Assembly (NCBI GenBank): GCA_002294665.1
Contig: DBFQ01000005.1
Coordinates: 10,384-20,770, forward strand
Reading direction: 5' to 3'
DNA length: 10,387 nucleotides
Source: Candidatus Aminicenantes bacterium UBA876
GTDB taxonomy: Bacteria > Acidobacteriota > Aminicenantia > UBA2199
Positions 1 to 6,790 of this stretch are shown piece after piece. The stretch's first letter is position 1. Every line of letters starts with the position of its first letter. A program made the translations under genes and the position numbers. The notes beneath the pieces are model-generated. The model made no database searches, was not told the DNA's origin, and saw nothing but the letters and a program-made list of their open reading frames with translations.

Positions 1-782
1 CCCCTGCCATACCAGTTGTCGCCCAGAATCGGTGTGCCCGCGTGACGCATATGGACTCGGAGCTGATGGGTTCGCCCGGTCAGAGGCTCCAGGCGCAGCA
101 GGGCGCAGTCGTCCAGGCGCAGCAGCAGTTCGTAGCGCGTGACGGCCTGGCGCACGCCGGTTTCGTTTGCGCGTCGCGCCACGGTGATGCGGCGCCGGTC
201 CCGGCGACTGCGCACGAGAGGAAGGTCGATCTCACCGGTGGGAATGCGTGGAATGCCGAACACGATTCCCAGGTAGGATTTGTGCACCTGGCGCTCATTG
301 AACTGGCGCATCATGCGGCGCAGGCTGCGACGTTGCCGGGCCAGGACCAGAACGCCGGATGTGTCGCGGTCCAGGCGATGGACGATGCCGGGGCGATCGC
401 TGTCCGCGCTCATGGCCGCCGCTTCCGGGTATTCACGCAGGAAAATATCCAGGATGGTTTCAGTGCGTTCCCCCGCTCCGGGATGAACAGCCAGACCGAC
501 GGGTTTGTCCACAATCAGGATCGAGTCGTCGCGGTAGAGCAGCTGCAGGCTTGCCGTAGATACCGGAACATCAACGCTTTCCGGGGGCGCCTCCAGTTCA
601 ACCCGGTCTCCGGCATGCAAGGGGCGGCTTTTACGGGTTTCAATTTCTCCGTTCAACCACACCTTGCCGTTCGAGATGATCTTCTCGATGCGGGAACGGC
701 TCCATTGAGGGAAAAGCGCCGCCAGGCACCTGTCCAGGCGGTTTCCGTCCAACTCCGGGGGAAGGAAGACGCGTTCTTTCAT
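1..782 (-). CDS. rluD: RluD-type 23S rRNA pseudouridine synthase, C-terminus cut by the window edge
   Basis: Converts uridines to pseudouridine in large-subunit rRNA (E. coli RluD acts on helix 69 of 23S rRNA); cytoplasmic. About 260 codons are visible. The protein begins MKERVFLPPELDGNRLD and has an S4 RNA-binding domain at roughly residues 13-60 (FPQWSRSRIEKIISNGKVWL). The RluA/RluD catalytic signature HRLDRDTSG lies at residues 135-143; Asp138 is the expected nucleophile, close to Asp139 of E. coli RluD. A further conserved block, GRTHQLRVHMRHAGTPILGD, sits near the window edge. RluD is usually a little over 300 residues, so some tens of C-terminal residues lie outside; no frame damage is visible. 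The ATG at 782 follows the lspA stop by 19 nt and has no clear Shine-Dalgarno, so translation may be coupled to lspA. Third gene of the ileS-lspA-rluD operon. The family is certain; RluD rather than RluC/RluA rests on length, S4 domain and context. Confidence 0.93.
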   Translation of the reverse strand, partial: MKERVFLPPELDGNRLDRCLAALFPQWSRSRIEKIISNGKVWLNGEIETRKSRPLHAGDRVELEAPPESVDVPVSTASLQLLYRDDSILIVDKPVGLAVHPGAGERTETILDIFLREYPEAAAMSADSDRPGIVHRLDRDTSGVLVLARQRRSLRRMMRQFNERQVHKSYLGIVFGIPRIPTGEIDLPLVRSRRDRRRITVARRANETGVRQAVTRYELLLRLDDCALLRLEPLTGRTHQLRVHMRHAGTPILGDNWYGR

Positions 783-801
783 GGGGCGCTGGCTATTGCG
801 G

Positions 802-1293
802 TCAGGCGGACGCGCATTTGCCCCGGAAAATGGACAGGGCCAGCAGGCAGACCCCGATGCTGATAGCGGAATCCGCCAGGTTAAAGGTCGGCCAGGACCA
901 CGAGCCGAATGTGAAATGCAAAAAATCCACGACCGACCCCGAAATCAGGCGGTCCAGCAGATTCCCCACTGCGCCGCCGCCGACCAGGCAAAGGCCGGTC
1001 AGTTCCAGGCGGCATGCGCTTGAAATGCGCAGAAAAAAGATGGTGACCAGGACCAGGGCGGCCATGGCGAGTACGGTGATGCCTTTCTGAACCCATGATT
1101 CCGAACCCATGGCGAAGAGTCCCCAGACCGCACCCGTATTGCGAATGTAGAAAATCGAGAAGAATCCCGGAATGATCTGGACCTGTTCGAACAGGTGCAA
1201 GCCGCTTTTCACGAGAATCTTGCTGACCTGATCGAGAACCACGACAATGCCCGCGATCCCCAGGAACCACTCCTTGCCGTCAAGGCGCTTCAT
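802..1293 (-). CDS. lspA: Lipoprotein signal peptidase (signal peptidase II)
   Basis: Inner-membrane aspartyl protease that removes signal peptides from diacylglyceryl-modified prolipoproteins at the lipobox. The 163-residue product matches the family's usual 160-170. Four hydrophobic segments lie near residues 10-28, 43-62, 69-89 and 142-157. Family boxes appear in order: LDQVSK (20-25), RNTGAVWG (51-58), GNLLDRLISGSVVDF (110-124) and FNLADSAI (137-144). Asp123 and Asp141 are the expected catalytic pair. I chose the ATG at 1293 because GAGG (plus-strand 1300-1303) lies 6 nt upstream; an in-frame TTG at 1305 would add four residues without such support. The start overlaps the last 14 bp of ileS, which suggests translational coupling. 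ileS-lspA adjacency is common in Gram-negative genomes. Confidence 0.96.
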   Translation of the reverse strand: MKRLDGKEWFLGIAGIVVVLDQVSKILVKSGLHLFEQVQIIPGFFSIFYIRNTGAVWGLFAMGSESWVQKGITVLAMAALVLVTIFFLRISSACRLELTGLCLVGGGAVGNLLDRLISGSVVDFLHFTFGSWSWPTFNLADSAISIGVCLLALSIFRGKCASA

Positions 1294-4054
1294 TCTCAGC
1301 CTCAATCACGCGGCGGCAACGGGGACAAAGTTCTGCGTGGACTTTTTCGACCGGATCCGCTTTGAATCTCTTCCAGCAGCGCGGGCATTTGCTTCCGGAA
1401 TACGGGGTCACCCGGACGGCGGTTTCGTCCGCTTTCGCCAGCGACACATCCGCGGTTACCAGCAATTCATTCAGCAATTCTTCGGTGTGTTCCAACACCT
1501 GGGCATGTTGTGGATTCAGCGTGATCGTCAGCGCCGCTTCCAGCGAATCACCGATTTCGCCGCGTTGGCGGGCTTCCTCAAGTTCCTTGAGGGCGATGTC
1601 CCGAACCTCCATGAGCGCCTGCCAGCGACGACCATCCACGCGGTCGCGCAGATCCTTGCGCATTGCCGGAAACAGGTTCAGGTGGACGGAGTCGTCAGCG
1701 GAAACACCCGGGAGGTGTTGCCAGGCTTCTTCGGATGTAAAAGCCAGAATGGGGGCCATCAGCAGCAGGGAATCCCGCAGCATGTGAAAAATGGCGGCCT
1801 GTGTCGCGCGCCGCCGGGGGGAATTTTCCGCGTTGCAATACAGGTTGTCCTTGTTGAAGTTGAGGTAGAAAGAACTCAGGTCAACGGTGAAAAAGTTGGC
1901 CAGGCTGTGAAACACGACATGGGTATCGTATTGATCGTAGGCATCCAGTACTCGTTCCTTCACTTCTTCAAAGCGGGCGAGAATGAACAGGTCGGTTTCG
2001 CTTAAGCGGCATGCGTCCAGTGTGTCCCGGCCGGGGTTGAAATCGCTGAGCACTCCCAGCATGAAGCGCCAGGTATTGCGGATCTTGCGGTAACTCTCCG
2101 TGACCCTTGAGATGATTTCGTCTCCGAGGCGGATGTCTTCACGGTAGTTGGCCATCGCCACCCAGAGGCGCAGGATTTCCGCGCCCTGGGACTCCACGAT
2201 TTTCTGCGGCGGGATCACATTGCCCAGGGATTTGGACATGGCCTTGCCTTCCCGGTCCAACGCCCATCCATGGGTCACCACGGTGCGGTAGGGAGAGCAG
2301 CCACGGGCATTGAGGCCGACCAGCAACGCGGAATGGTACCAGCCGCGGAACTGATCGCCTCCCTCAAGATAGACTTGGGCCGGGTATTCGTGGTCTTTGC
2401 GGTTCTCGAGAACCGAGATCGATGAGCCGGACTCGAACCAGACATCGAGAATATCCATGCCTTTGCGGAACCGGGATGAACCGCAGCGGGCGCAGGTCGT
2501 TCCCGCGGGAATGAATTCATCGGCGGGCAGCGTGTACCACGATTCAGAGCCGCCGGCTGCGAATGTGTCGCGCACGCGTTCGATGGCGGTGGGGTCCAGC
2601 AGCGGTTCACTACATTGCTCGCAATAAAACACCGGGATGGGCACGCCCCAGTCCCGCTGGCGGGAAATGCACCAGTCGGGCCGGTTTTCCAGCATGGACA
2701 ACATGCGTTCAAGGCCCCATCCGGGAAGCCATTGAACGCCACGCGCCGCATCCATGGCGCGTTTGCGTAGATCGGCGGTGTCCATGGAAATAAACCACTG
2801 GGCAGTGGCGCGGAAAATGACCGGATTACGGCAACGCCAGCAATGGGGATATGAATGTGGGTACTTGTCTTTATGCAGCAGGGATCCGTTTTCTTCCAGG
2901 TCTTTCAATACCGCGGCATTGCCTTCGTTGATATGCATACCCGCGTAGGGACCGGTTGTGGCATCGAAACGGCCGTCGTCTTCAACGGGTGAGTAGATAT
3001 CCAGGTTGTAGCGCAGGCCCGATTGGTAGTCTTCTTCACCATGGCCCGGAGCGGTATGCACGCAGCCGGTGCCTTGATCAAGCGTGACATAGTCCGCAGT
3101 GATCAGCAATGAGTCGCGGTCGTAGAGTGGATGACGGGCTTTGGCGCCTTCCAGCCGGGCGCCGGGAAACTCAAAAATGATGCGGTATTCTTTTGCGACC
3201 ATTTCCGCGATCAGTGGAATCAGTCGTTTGGCGGCGATCAGGCGTTCGTTTCCCAATTCAAACACCGCGTACTCCGCTTCCGGATGGAGCGCGATGGCCA
3301 GGTTGGCGGGGATGGTCCAGGGGGTTGTGGTCCAGATCAGGACCGACAAGCCGTTTCCGGAGTATGGCTTGAGAAAATCCGGGGGATCCGGCAAGGCAAA
3401 ACGCACCGTGATGGAGTGGGATTCATGTTCGTGGTATTCGACTTCCGCTTCCGCCAGGGCGGTGTGACAATGGGTACACCAGTAAACGGGTTTCTTGCTG
3501 CGATAGACGTTTCCCGATTTGACAAAAGAGTTGAAGTATTCGATGATTCCGGCCTCGTATTCATGCTGCAACGTCATGAACGGGTTTTCCCAGTCACCCA
3601 GCACGCCCAGGCGCATGAATCCCTCACGTTGCAGGTCCAGGTAACGCAGGGCGTATTCGCGGCAGATCTTGCGAAATTCCGTCACCGACATCTGCGCTTT
3701 GCGTGCCCCGAGAGTCTGGTCGACCTGGTGCTCGATGGGAAGACCGTGACAGTCCCAGCCCGGAACGAATGGAGCGCGGTGGCCCTGCATGGAACGGATG
3801 CGCACAATAAAGTCCTTGAGAATCTTGTTCAGGGCGTGTCCCAGGTGGATGTGGCCGTTGGCGTAAGGGGGTCCATCGTGAAGGATAAACAGGGGACCCC
3901 CGCGGCGGGCCTCGAGAATTCGGTGGTAGATGTCACTTTCCTGCCATCGGCGGATGATATCGGGTTCCTTCCGGCTCAATTGGGCTTTCATGGGAAAGTC
4001 CGTTTTGGGAAGCGTCAGCGTATCTTTCCAGTTTGTGGCGTTGTCATCTGCCAT
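1280..4054 (-). CDS. ileS: Isoleucyl-tRNA synthetase
   Basis: Charges tRNA-Ile with isoleucine and hydrolyses mischarged Val-tRNA-Ile; cytoplasmic class I synthetase. The product has 924 residues, close to E. coli IleS (938). Landmarks: N-terminal TLTLPKTDFPMKAQL (about 12-26, like TLNLPETGFPMR of E. coli); HIGH-type HLGH at 70-73; CP1 editing-domain motifs TTPWTIPAN (about 243) and HTAPGHGEEDY (about 333); WCISRQRDWGVPIP before the catalytic core resumes; KAMSKS at 604-609. The C-terminal zinc ribbon has KCPRCWKR (about 886) and LCPRCRR (about 910), which is typical of bacterial IleS. An extra CEQC/CARC pair near 475 and 520 may bind a second zinc. Start: the ATG at 4054 fits family alignment and has GGAG 9 nt upstream; the ATG at 4117 lies upstream of the mapped -10 and is excluded. 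First gene of the ileS-lspA-rluD operon. Confidence 0.98.
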   Translation of the reverse strand: MADDNATNWKDTLTLPKTDFPMKAQLSRKEPDIIRRWQESDIYHRILEARRGGPLFILHDGPPYANGHIHLGHALNKILKDFIVRIRSMQGHRAPFVPGWDCHGLPIEHQVDQTLGARKAQMSVTEFRKICREYALRYLDLQREGFMRLGVLGDWENPFMTLQHEYEAGIIEYFNSFVKSGNVYRSKKPVYWCTHCHTALAEAEVEYHEHESHSITVRFALPDPPDFLKPYSGNGLSVLIWTTTPWTIPANLAIALHPEAEYAVFELGNERLIAAKRLIPLIAEMVAKEYRIIFEFPGARLEGAKARHPLYDRDSLLITADYVTLDQGTGCVHTAPGHGEEDYQSGLRYNLDIYSPVEDDGRFDATTGPYAGMHINEGNAAVLKDLEENGSLLHKDKYPHSYPHCWRCRNPVIFRATAQWFISMDTADLRKRAMDAARGVQWLPGWGLERMLSMLENRPDWCISRQRDWGVPIPVFYCEQCSEPLLDPTAIERVRDTFAAGGSESWYTLPADEFIPAGTTCARCGSSRFRKGMDILDVWFESGSSISVLENRKDHEYPAQVYLEGGDQFRGWYHSALLVGLNARGCSPYRTVVTHGWALDREGKAMSKSLGNVIPPQKIVESQGAEILRLWVAMANYREDIRLGDEIISRVTESYRKIRNTWRFMLGVLSDFNPGRDTLDACRLSETDLFILARFEEVKERVLDAYDQYDTHVVFHSLANFFTVDLSSFYLNFNKDNLYCNAENSPRRRATQAAIFHMLRDSLLLMAPILAFTSEEAWQHLPGVSADDSVHLNLFPAMRKDLRDRVDGRRWQALMEVRDIALKELEEARQRGEIGDSLEAALTITLNPQHAQVLEHTEELLNELLVTADVSLAKADETAVRVTPYSGSKCPRCWKRFKADPVEKVHAELCPRCRRVIEAENEAP
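1300..1303 (-). promoter_or_regulatory. Shine-Dalgarno that decides the lspA start
   Basis: On the minus strand GAGG lies 6 nt before the ATG at 1293, inside the 3' end of ileS. It favours this ATG over the in-frame TTG at 1305, which lies upstream of the site. Confidence 0.6.
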
Positions 4055-4105
4055 CCGTGGTTTCTCCATTTCCGGGATTTTTGTAAAAAGGGGGAATGAA
4101 ATAGA

Positions 4106-4134
4106 ATTCTGCCCCATTTTCGGCTGGGAGTCAA
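4106..4134 (-). promoter_or_regulatory. Sigma70-type promoter for ileS-lspA-rluD
   Basis: Reading the minus strand, TTGACT (plus 4129-4134) is followed after exactly 17 bp by CAGAAT (plus 4106-4111): 5/6 and 4/6 matches to TTGACA/TATAAT. The predicted transcript would begin near 4099, giving a leader of about 45 nt to the ATG at 4054. That is too short for a T-box or other known leader switch. The heptamer array at 4162-4231 lies just upstream of the -35. Confidence 0.6.
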
Positions 4135-4161
4135 GCGGAACTGACGGCGAGGGGCGAGGAA

Positions 4162-4231
4162 GTCGAAAGTCGAAAGTCGAAAGTGGAAAGTGGAAAGTGA
4201 AAAGTCGAAAGTTGAAAGTCTAAAGTAGAAA
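4162..4231. repeat. Heptanucleotide tandem array, ten units
   Basis: Ten uninterrupted 7-bp units of the form GTNGAAA make 70 bp. Units 1-3 and 7 are GTCGAAA, units 4-5 GTGGAAA, unit 6 GTGAAAA, unit 8 GTTGAAA, unit 9 GTCTAAA and unit 10 GTAGAAA. All variation is at positions 3 and 4, and it grows toward the right end. The array lies between the era and ileS genes, upstream of the ileS promoter. Its unit is close to that of the octamer array at 10301-10387 (GTTGGAAA with one extra G). No spacers or coding role are seen. Confidence 0.9.
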
Positions 4232-4290
4232 GAACCCGATATTCAGAGCCTGCAGAGCCAGATCTGATCCATTTCCCCAGCTTATAATTC

Positions 4291-4309
4291 TCTCAACTCC
4301 TTCAACTTC
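4291..4309 (-). repeat. Degenerate AGTTGAA-like repeat units
   Basis: On the minus strand this reads as two AGTTGA-containing units (GAAGTTGAAGGAGTTGAGA). It resembles the octamer unit of the array at 10301-10387, but in the opposite orientation. It may be a decayed remnant of the same repeat class, or chance similarity in a low-complexity stretch. Confidence 0.4.
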
Positions 4310-4315
4310 TTTTTT

Positions 4316-4383
4316 GTTTGGAACATTTGGATTTTGGTCATTTGAATTTGTTTGGGATTTGGAATTTGGGATTTCAGATTTCA
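4316..4383. repeat. AT-rich imperfect TTTGG/TTTGGGATT repeat tract
   Basis: About 68 bp are built from variations of ATTTGG: TTTGGAACA, TTTGGATTT, TTTGAATTT, TTTGGGATTTGGAA, TTTGGGATTTCAG. The tract is clearly more AT-rich than the flanking genes and shows no coding pattern. Together with the neighbouring repeats it fills the gap between era and ileS. Confidence 0.7.
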
Positions 4384-4390
4384 GCCCCCG

Positions 4391-4439
4391 ATGACGCTTG
4401 CGAAGCAAGCTGATGACACGAGCGTAGCGAGTAAATGAC
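4391..4439. repeat. 22-nt-period ATGAC repeat with palindromic cores
   Basis: ATGAC recurs at 4391-4395, 4413-4417 and 4435-4439, exactly 22 bp apart. The first interval holds a perfect hairpin, GCTTGC-GAA-GCAAGC (4396-4410). The second holds ACGAGCGTAGCGAGT (4418-4432), whose ends and centre pair (AC/GT, GC/GC) around a tandem G-A/A-G mismatch. No T-run follows on either strand, so this is not a classical terminator. It resembles a small intergenic repeat element. It starts about 57 bp past the era stop on the era strand. Confidence 0.6.
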
Positions 4440-4476
4440 AATCACTCCTGGTTACCCAATGAGCAGCTTGATTTGC

Positions 4477-4503
4477 CTTTTCAACTTTTCGATTCTTCAA
4501 CTC
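4477..4503 (-). repeat. Degenerate AGTTGAAA-like units overlapping the era stop
   Basis: On the minus strand, units GAGTTGAAG, AATCGAAA and AGTTGAAA follow one another across the era stop codon (plus 4497-4499) into the downstream region. They resemble the heptamer and octamer units elsewhere in the window but are in inverted orientation to the array at 4162-4231. If real, the repeat has encroached on the extreme 3' end of era. Confidence 0.4.
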
Positions 4504-5393
4504 TGCTCAAGCATTTCCGCGAACACGTTGGGTGTATTGCGCCAGTCGGGGCTGATGCGCACATGCAGGTCGAGATAGACCTTGATGTCAAAGTAATCTT
4601 CCAGTTCCCGGCGCGCCCCGCTGCCGATCGCTTTGACCATGGCGCCGTTCTTTCCCACGATGATCTTTTTCTGCGAACGGGTCTCGACCAGGATTTCCGC
4701 GGTTACGGTTACCAGGCGCTCGTTCTTTTCAAGTTCACGAACCACCACCAGGGTGGTAAAAGGCAACTCGTGATGAGTCAGTTGCAGCAATTGTTCGCGG
4801 ATCAATTCCGCCGCGTAAAAGGTTTCACTCTGGCGGGTCAACATGTCTTCGGGAAAGAGCGGTGCGCCCGTGGGCAGATGGTCAAATATCAGGCTTTCCA
4901 GGCGGTCGACGTTGATTCCGTTGAGAGCCGACAGCGGCACGATTTCTTTCCAGGGGAACAGGTCTTTCCACGCGGCCATGCGCTCCAGGCTGCGCGAGCG
5001 GCGGAAGAGGTCGATCTTGTTGATCACCAGGATAACCGGTTTGCCGGCGGTGCGCAACAAATCGATGATAAACGGGTCATCGCGCTGGTCGCGCATCTCG
5101 GTGAAATAGAGTACAAGGTCGGCGTCACGCAGGGACATGTGCACGTCTTTCATCATTTTTTCGTTCAGACGCGAGCGCGGCTGGTGGATGCCGGGGGAAT
5201 CAAAAAAAACGGCCTGCCCGCGGGACGTTGTATGAATGCCCAGGATGCGTTTCCGGGTGGTCTGCGGTTTATCCGAGACAATCGAGATTTTGGCCTGCAT
5301 GACGCTGTTGAGGAAGGTGGACTTGCCGACATTGGTCCGGCCGATCAGGGCCACGTAACCGCAACGGGTTTCAGGGGTATTATTCTTCGGCAC
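4497..5393 (-). CDS. era: Era GTPase, 16S rRNA-binding ribosome assembly factor
   Basis: Essential GTPase that binds the 3' end of 16S rRNA and helps mature the 30S subunit; cytoplasmic and membrane-associated. The 298 residues match the family (about 300). GTPase motifs: G1 GRTNVGKST (18-26), G2 around PQTTRKR (43-49), G3 DSPGIH (65-70, where most Era proteins have DTPG), G4 NKID (125-128), G5 SAL (155-157). The C-terminal KH domain (about 200-285) carries GKNG at 247-250 followed by a helix and YFDIKVYLDLHVRISPDWR. The start is GTG at 5393, inside the 3' end of the corC-like gene (14-bp overlap), with AGGG about 6 nt upstream. The C-terminus runs into degenerate repeat units, yet ends at normal family length. 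Second gene of a corC-era operon. Confidence 0.97.
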   Translation of the reverse strand: MPKNNTPETRCGYVALIGRTNVGKSTFLNSVMQAKISIVSDKPQTTRKRILGIHTTSRGQAVFFDSPGIHQPRSRLNEKMMKDVHMSLRDADLVLYFTEMRDQRDDPFIIDLLRTAGKPVILVINKIDLFRRSRSLERMAAWKDLFPWKEIVPLSALNGINVDRLESLIFDHLPTGAPLFPEDMLTRQSETFYAAELIREQLLQLTHHELPFTTLVVVRELEKNERLVTVTAEILVETRSQKKIIVGKNGAMVKAIGSGARRELEDYFDIKVYLDLHVRISPDWRNTPNVFAEMLEQS

Positions 5394-6594
5394 GGATCAC
5401 CCTGACTTTCTGGATGCGGTTTTTATCCACTTCAACAACTTCCAGAATGAATCGCTCCAGTTGTACGCGGTCTCCCGGGTCCGGGATGCGGCCCAAACGG
5501 AAACTGATCAAACCGCCTACGGTCTGGTAGTCTTCTTCTTCATCGATTTTGATCTTCAGGGCTTCGGCCAGGTCGAAAACATCCGTGTCTCCACGCACGG
5601 CAAAGCCGTCGGCCTCCGGCACAATCATGTCGGCATCATCGTCGTACTCATCGCGGATATCGCCCACGATTTCCTCGATGATGTCTTCCATGGTGACGAC
5701 TCCTGAAACCCCGCCGAATTCATCCACCACGACCGCGAATTTCTGCTGAGAGCGCTGCATTTCCCTTAGCAGTTCAGGGATACGCATGGTTTCCGGCACA
5801 AAGAACGGCGGGCGCATCAATTCGCGGATCTGGAACGCTTCCTGCTTCAGCCAGGGGAAAACATCCTTGGAGAGGATGATTCCCTCGATCTGATCGACAC
5901 GTTCAGACACCACCGGCAGGCGGGATTTCTTTGATTCGATAATAACCTGTATCAGACTGTCCAGATCGGTCGCCAGGTCCACGTAGACCATGTCAACCCG
6001 CGGAGTCATGATTTCCTTGACCAATGTGTCTCCGAACTCGATCACCGAGGCGATCATCTCTTTGTGCTCGGTTTCCAGCACACCTTCGCGCGTGCTTTCC
6101 TCAAAAAAGACCTCAAGCTCCTTGTCGCTGGGATCGTCATCGTCATCGTTGTGCCGTTCGCGACGGCGGTGCAGGAAATGGCGGAATATCCGGTTGGGAA
6201 AATAGAAGAGGGTCCAGGCCACGGGAATCAGAAAGAGCAGGCGCCTGAGCAGCTTTTCCCTGTAATAATGCGTAAAGGTGGAGAGCCCCAATTGAAAGAA
6301 AAGCACAAACGCCAGGATCAGGGTCAGCGCCCGCAGCAACGGGTCGGGAATGAAGGCGCGGGTGGCTTCCTGAAGCGCCGCGAACAAGCCCAGTTGCAGG
6401 CAGATGGAAAAACTGATCAGGGTGAACGAAACCGAATGGTAATGCGCCACCAGGTCCGGGCCGTCTTTCGCGGCGCGCTTGATGTCTTCGAGATAGCCGG
6501 TCAGGGCGATGCGTGAGAAACTGCGGAAGCCGGCCTGAAGCATATGGAACAACACGGTCAGAACGAACAGCACGATTAAAAGCAAAAGGTTCAT
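5380..6594 (-). CDS. CorC/HlyC-family membrane protein with CBS pair
   Basis: Membrane-anchored CBS-domain protein of the CNNM/CorC/HlyC (UPF0053) family; members are linked to divalent-cation or sodium transport, and the precise substrate here is unknown. 404 residues. Hydrophobic segments lie near 2-19, 56-78, 87-107 and 118-134 and form an N-terminal module equivalent to DUF21/CNNM. A basic-then-acidic linker (HRRRERHNDDDDD, 142-154) precedes a CBS pair (about 195-312) containing EIMTPR (194-199) and VVVDEFGG (288-295). A CorC_HlyC-type C-terminal domain follows (about 328-402, with TVGGLISFRLGRIPDPGD). The start is set at the ATG at 6594 because a strong promoter ends at 6636. A longer reading frame up to 6837 would begin upstream of that promoter and overlap the divergent gene. 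The 3' end overlaps era; this pairing is common. The N-terminal module lacks the usual SxxETA-like sequence (it has AGFRSFSRIAL at 21-31), so its transport role is uncertain. Confidence 0.88.
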   Translation of the reverse strand: MNLLLLIVLFVLTVLFHMLQAGFRSFSRIALTGYLEDIKRAAKDGPDLVAHYHSVSFTLISFSICLQLGLFAALQEATRAFIPDPLLRALTLILAFVLFFQLGLSTFTHYYREKLLRRLLFLIPVAWTLFYFPNRIFRHFLHRRRERHNDDDDDPSDKELEVFFEESTREGVLETEHKEMIASVIEFGDTLVKEIMTPRVDMVYVDLATDLDSLIQVIIESKKSRLPVVSERVDQIEGIILSKDVFPWLKQEAFQIRELMRPPFFVPETMRIPELLREMQRSQQKFAVVVDEFGGVSGVVTMEDIIEEIVGDIRDEYDDDADMIVPEADGFAVRGDTDVFDLAEALKIKIDEEEDYQTVGGLISFRLGRIPDPGDRVQLERFILEVVEVDKNRIQKVRVIRAEE

Positions 6595-6635
6595 ACGCGG
6601 GTCTCTGTATGCGGATGGTTCATGGCAATAGAGTG

Positions 6636-6664
6636 ATTGTATCAGGCGGCGCTTTTTTTGTAAA
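6636..6664 (-). promoter_or_regulatory. Sigma70-type promoter for corC-era
   Basis: On the minus strand TTTACA (plus 6659-6664), a 17-bp spacer and TACAAT (plus 6636-6641) each match consensus at 5/6. Transcription would begin near 6629, about 35 nt before the ATG at 6594. This is the best promoter in the window, and it excludes starts upstream of 6629 for the corC-like gene. A short palindrome AACCC-G-GGGTT (6663-6673) abuts the -35. Confidence 0.7.
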
Positions 6665-6679
6665 CCCGGGGTTGAGTTT

Positions 6680-6703
6680 GCGCCGGTTGCGGACTCCCGG
6701 CGC
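6680..6703. promoter_or_regulatory. Inverted repeat between divergent promoters, possible operator
   Basis: GCGCCGG (6680-6686) and CCGGCGC (6697-6703) are perfect 7-bp inverted copies separated by 10 bp, a size typical of a dimeric regulator site. The centre is about 62 bp upstream of the predicted corC-era start and about 105 bp upstream of the start for the citrate-lyase side. A hairpin role is possible, but no T-run follows. Regulator unknown. Confidence 0.35.
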
Positions 6704-6761
6704 TTCGTGGATCTGCCCGCATTTGCATGGCACTGGTTTCCCCGATAGGTGGCCGCCTTTC

Positions 6762-6790
6762 TTGACAGCAATGCGGGATTGGGCGACAAT
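6762..6790 (+). promoter_or_regulatory. Sigma70-type promoter for the hypothetical protein-citDE-citF unit
   Basis: A perfect TTGACA (6762-6767) is followed after 17 bp by GACAAT (6785-6790; 4/6). Predicted transcription from about 6797 gives a very short leader, about 11 nt, with the Shine-Dalgarno GGAG (6798-6801) at its extreme 5' end, 6 nt before the ATG at 6808. Confidence 0.6.

Noticed and set aside
42..863. A 273-codon open frame on the plus strand
   Set aside because: It lies antisense to rluD and the end of lspA, both with clear family motifs; its translation has no recognisable domain. Long mirror frames are expected in GC-rich coding DNA.
3131..4099. A 322-codon open frame on the plus strand
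   Set aside because: Antisense to the N-terminal third of ileS; no domain or Shine-Dalgarno support.
4055..4105. T-box or other riboswitch upstream of ileS
   Set aside because: The predicted leader is only about 45 nt and shows no T-box sequence or structured stems.
4055..4117. Longer ileS start at the ATG at 4117
   Set aside because: It lies upstream of the predicted -10 and start point, adds residues absent from the family, and lacks a Shine-Dalgarno.
4396..4410. Intrinsic terminator for era
   Set aside because: Perfect 6-bp hairpin but no T-run on either strand.
4411..4417. TGATGA box resembling a C/D RNA C box
   Set aside because: No matching D box or guide arrangement; explained by the ATGAC periodic repeat.
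4473..5405. A 310-codon open frame on the plus strand
   Set aside because: Antisense to the whole of era; no independent support.
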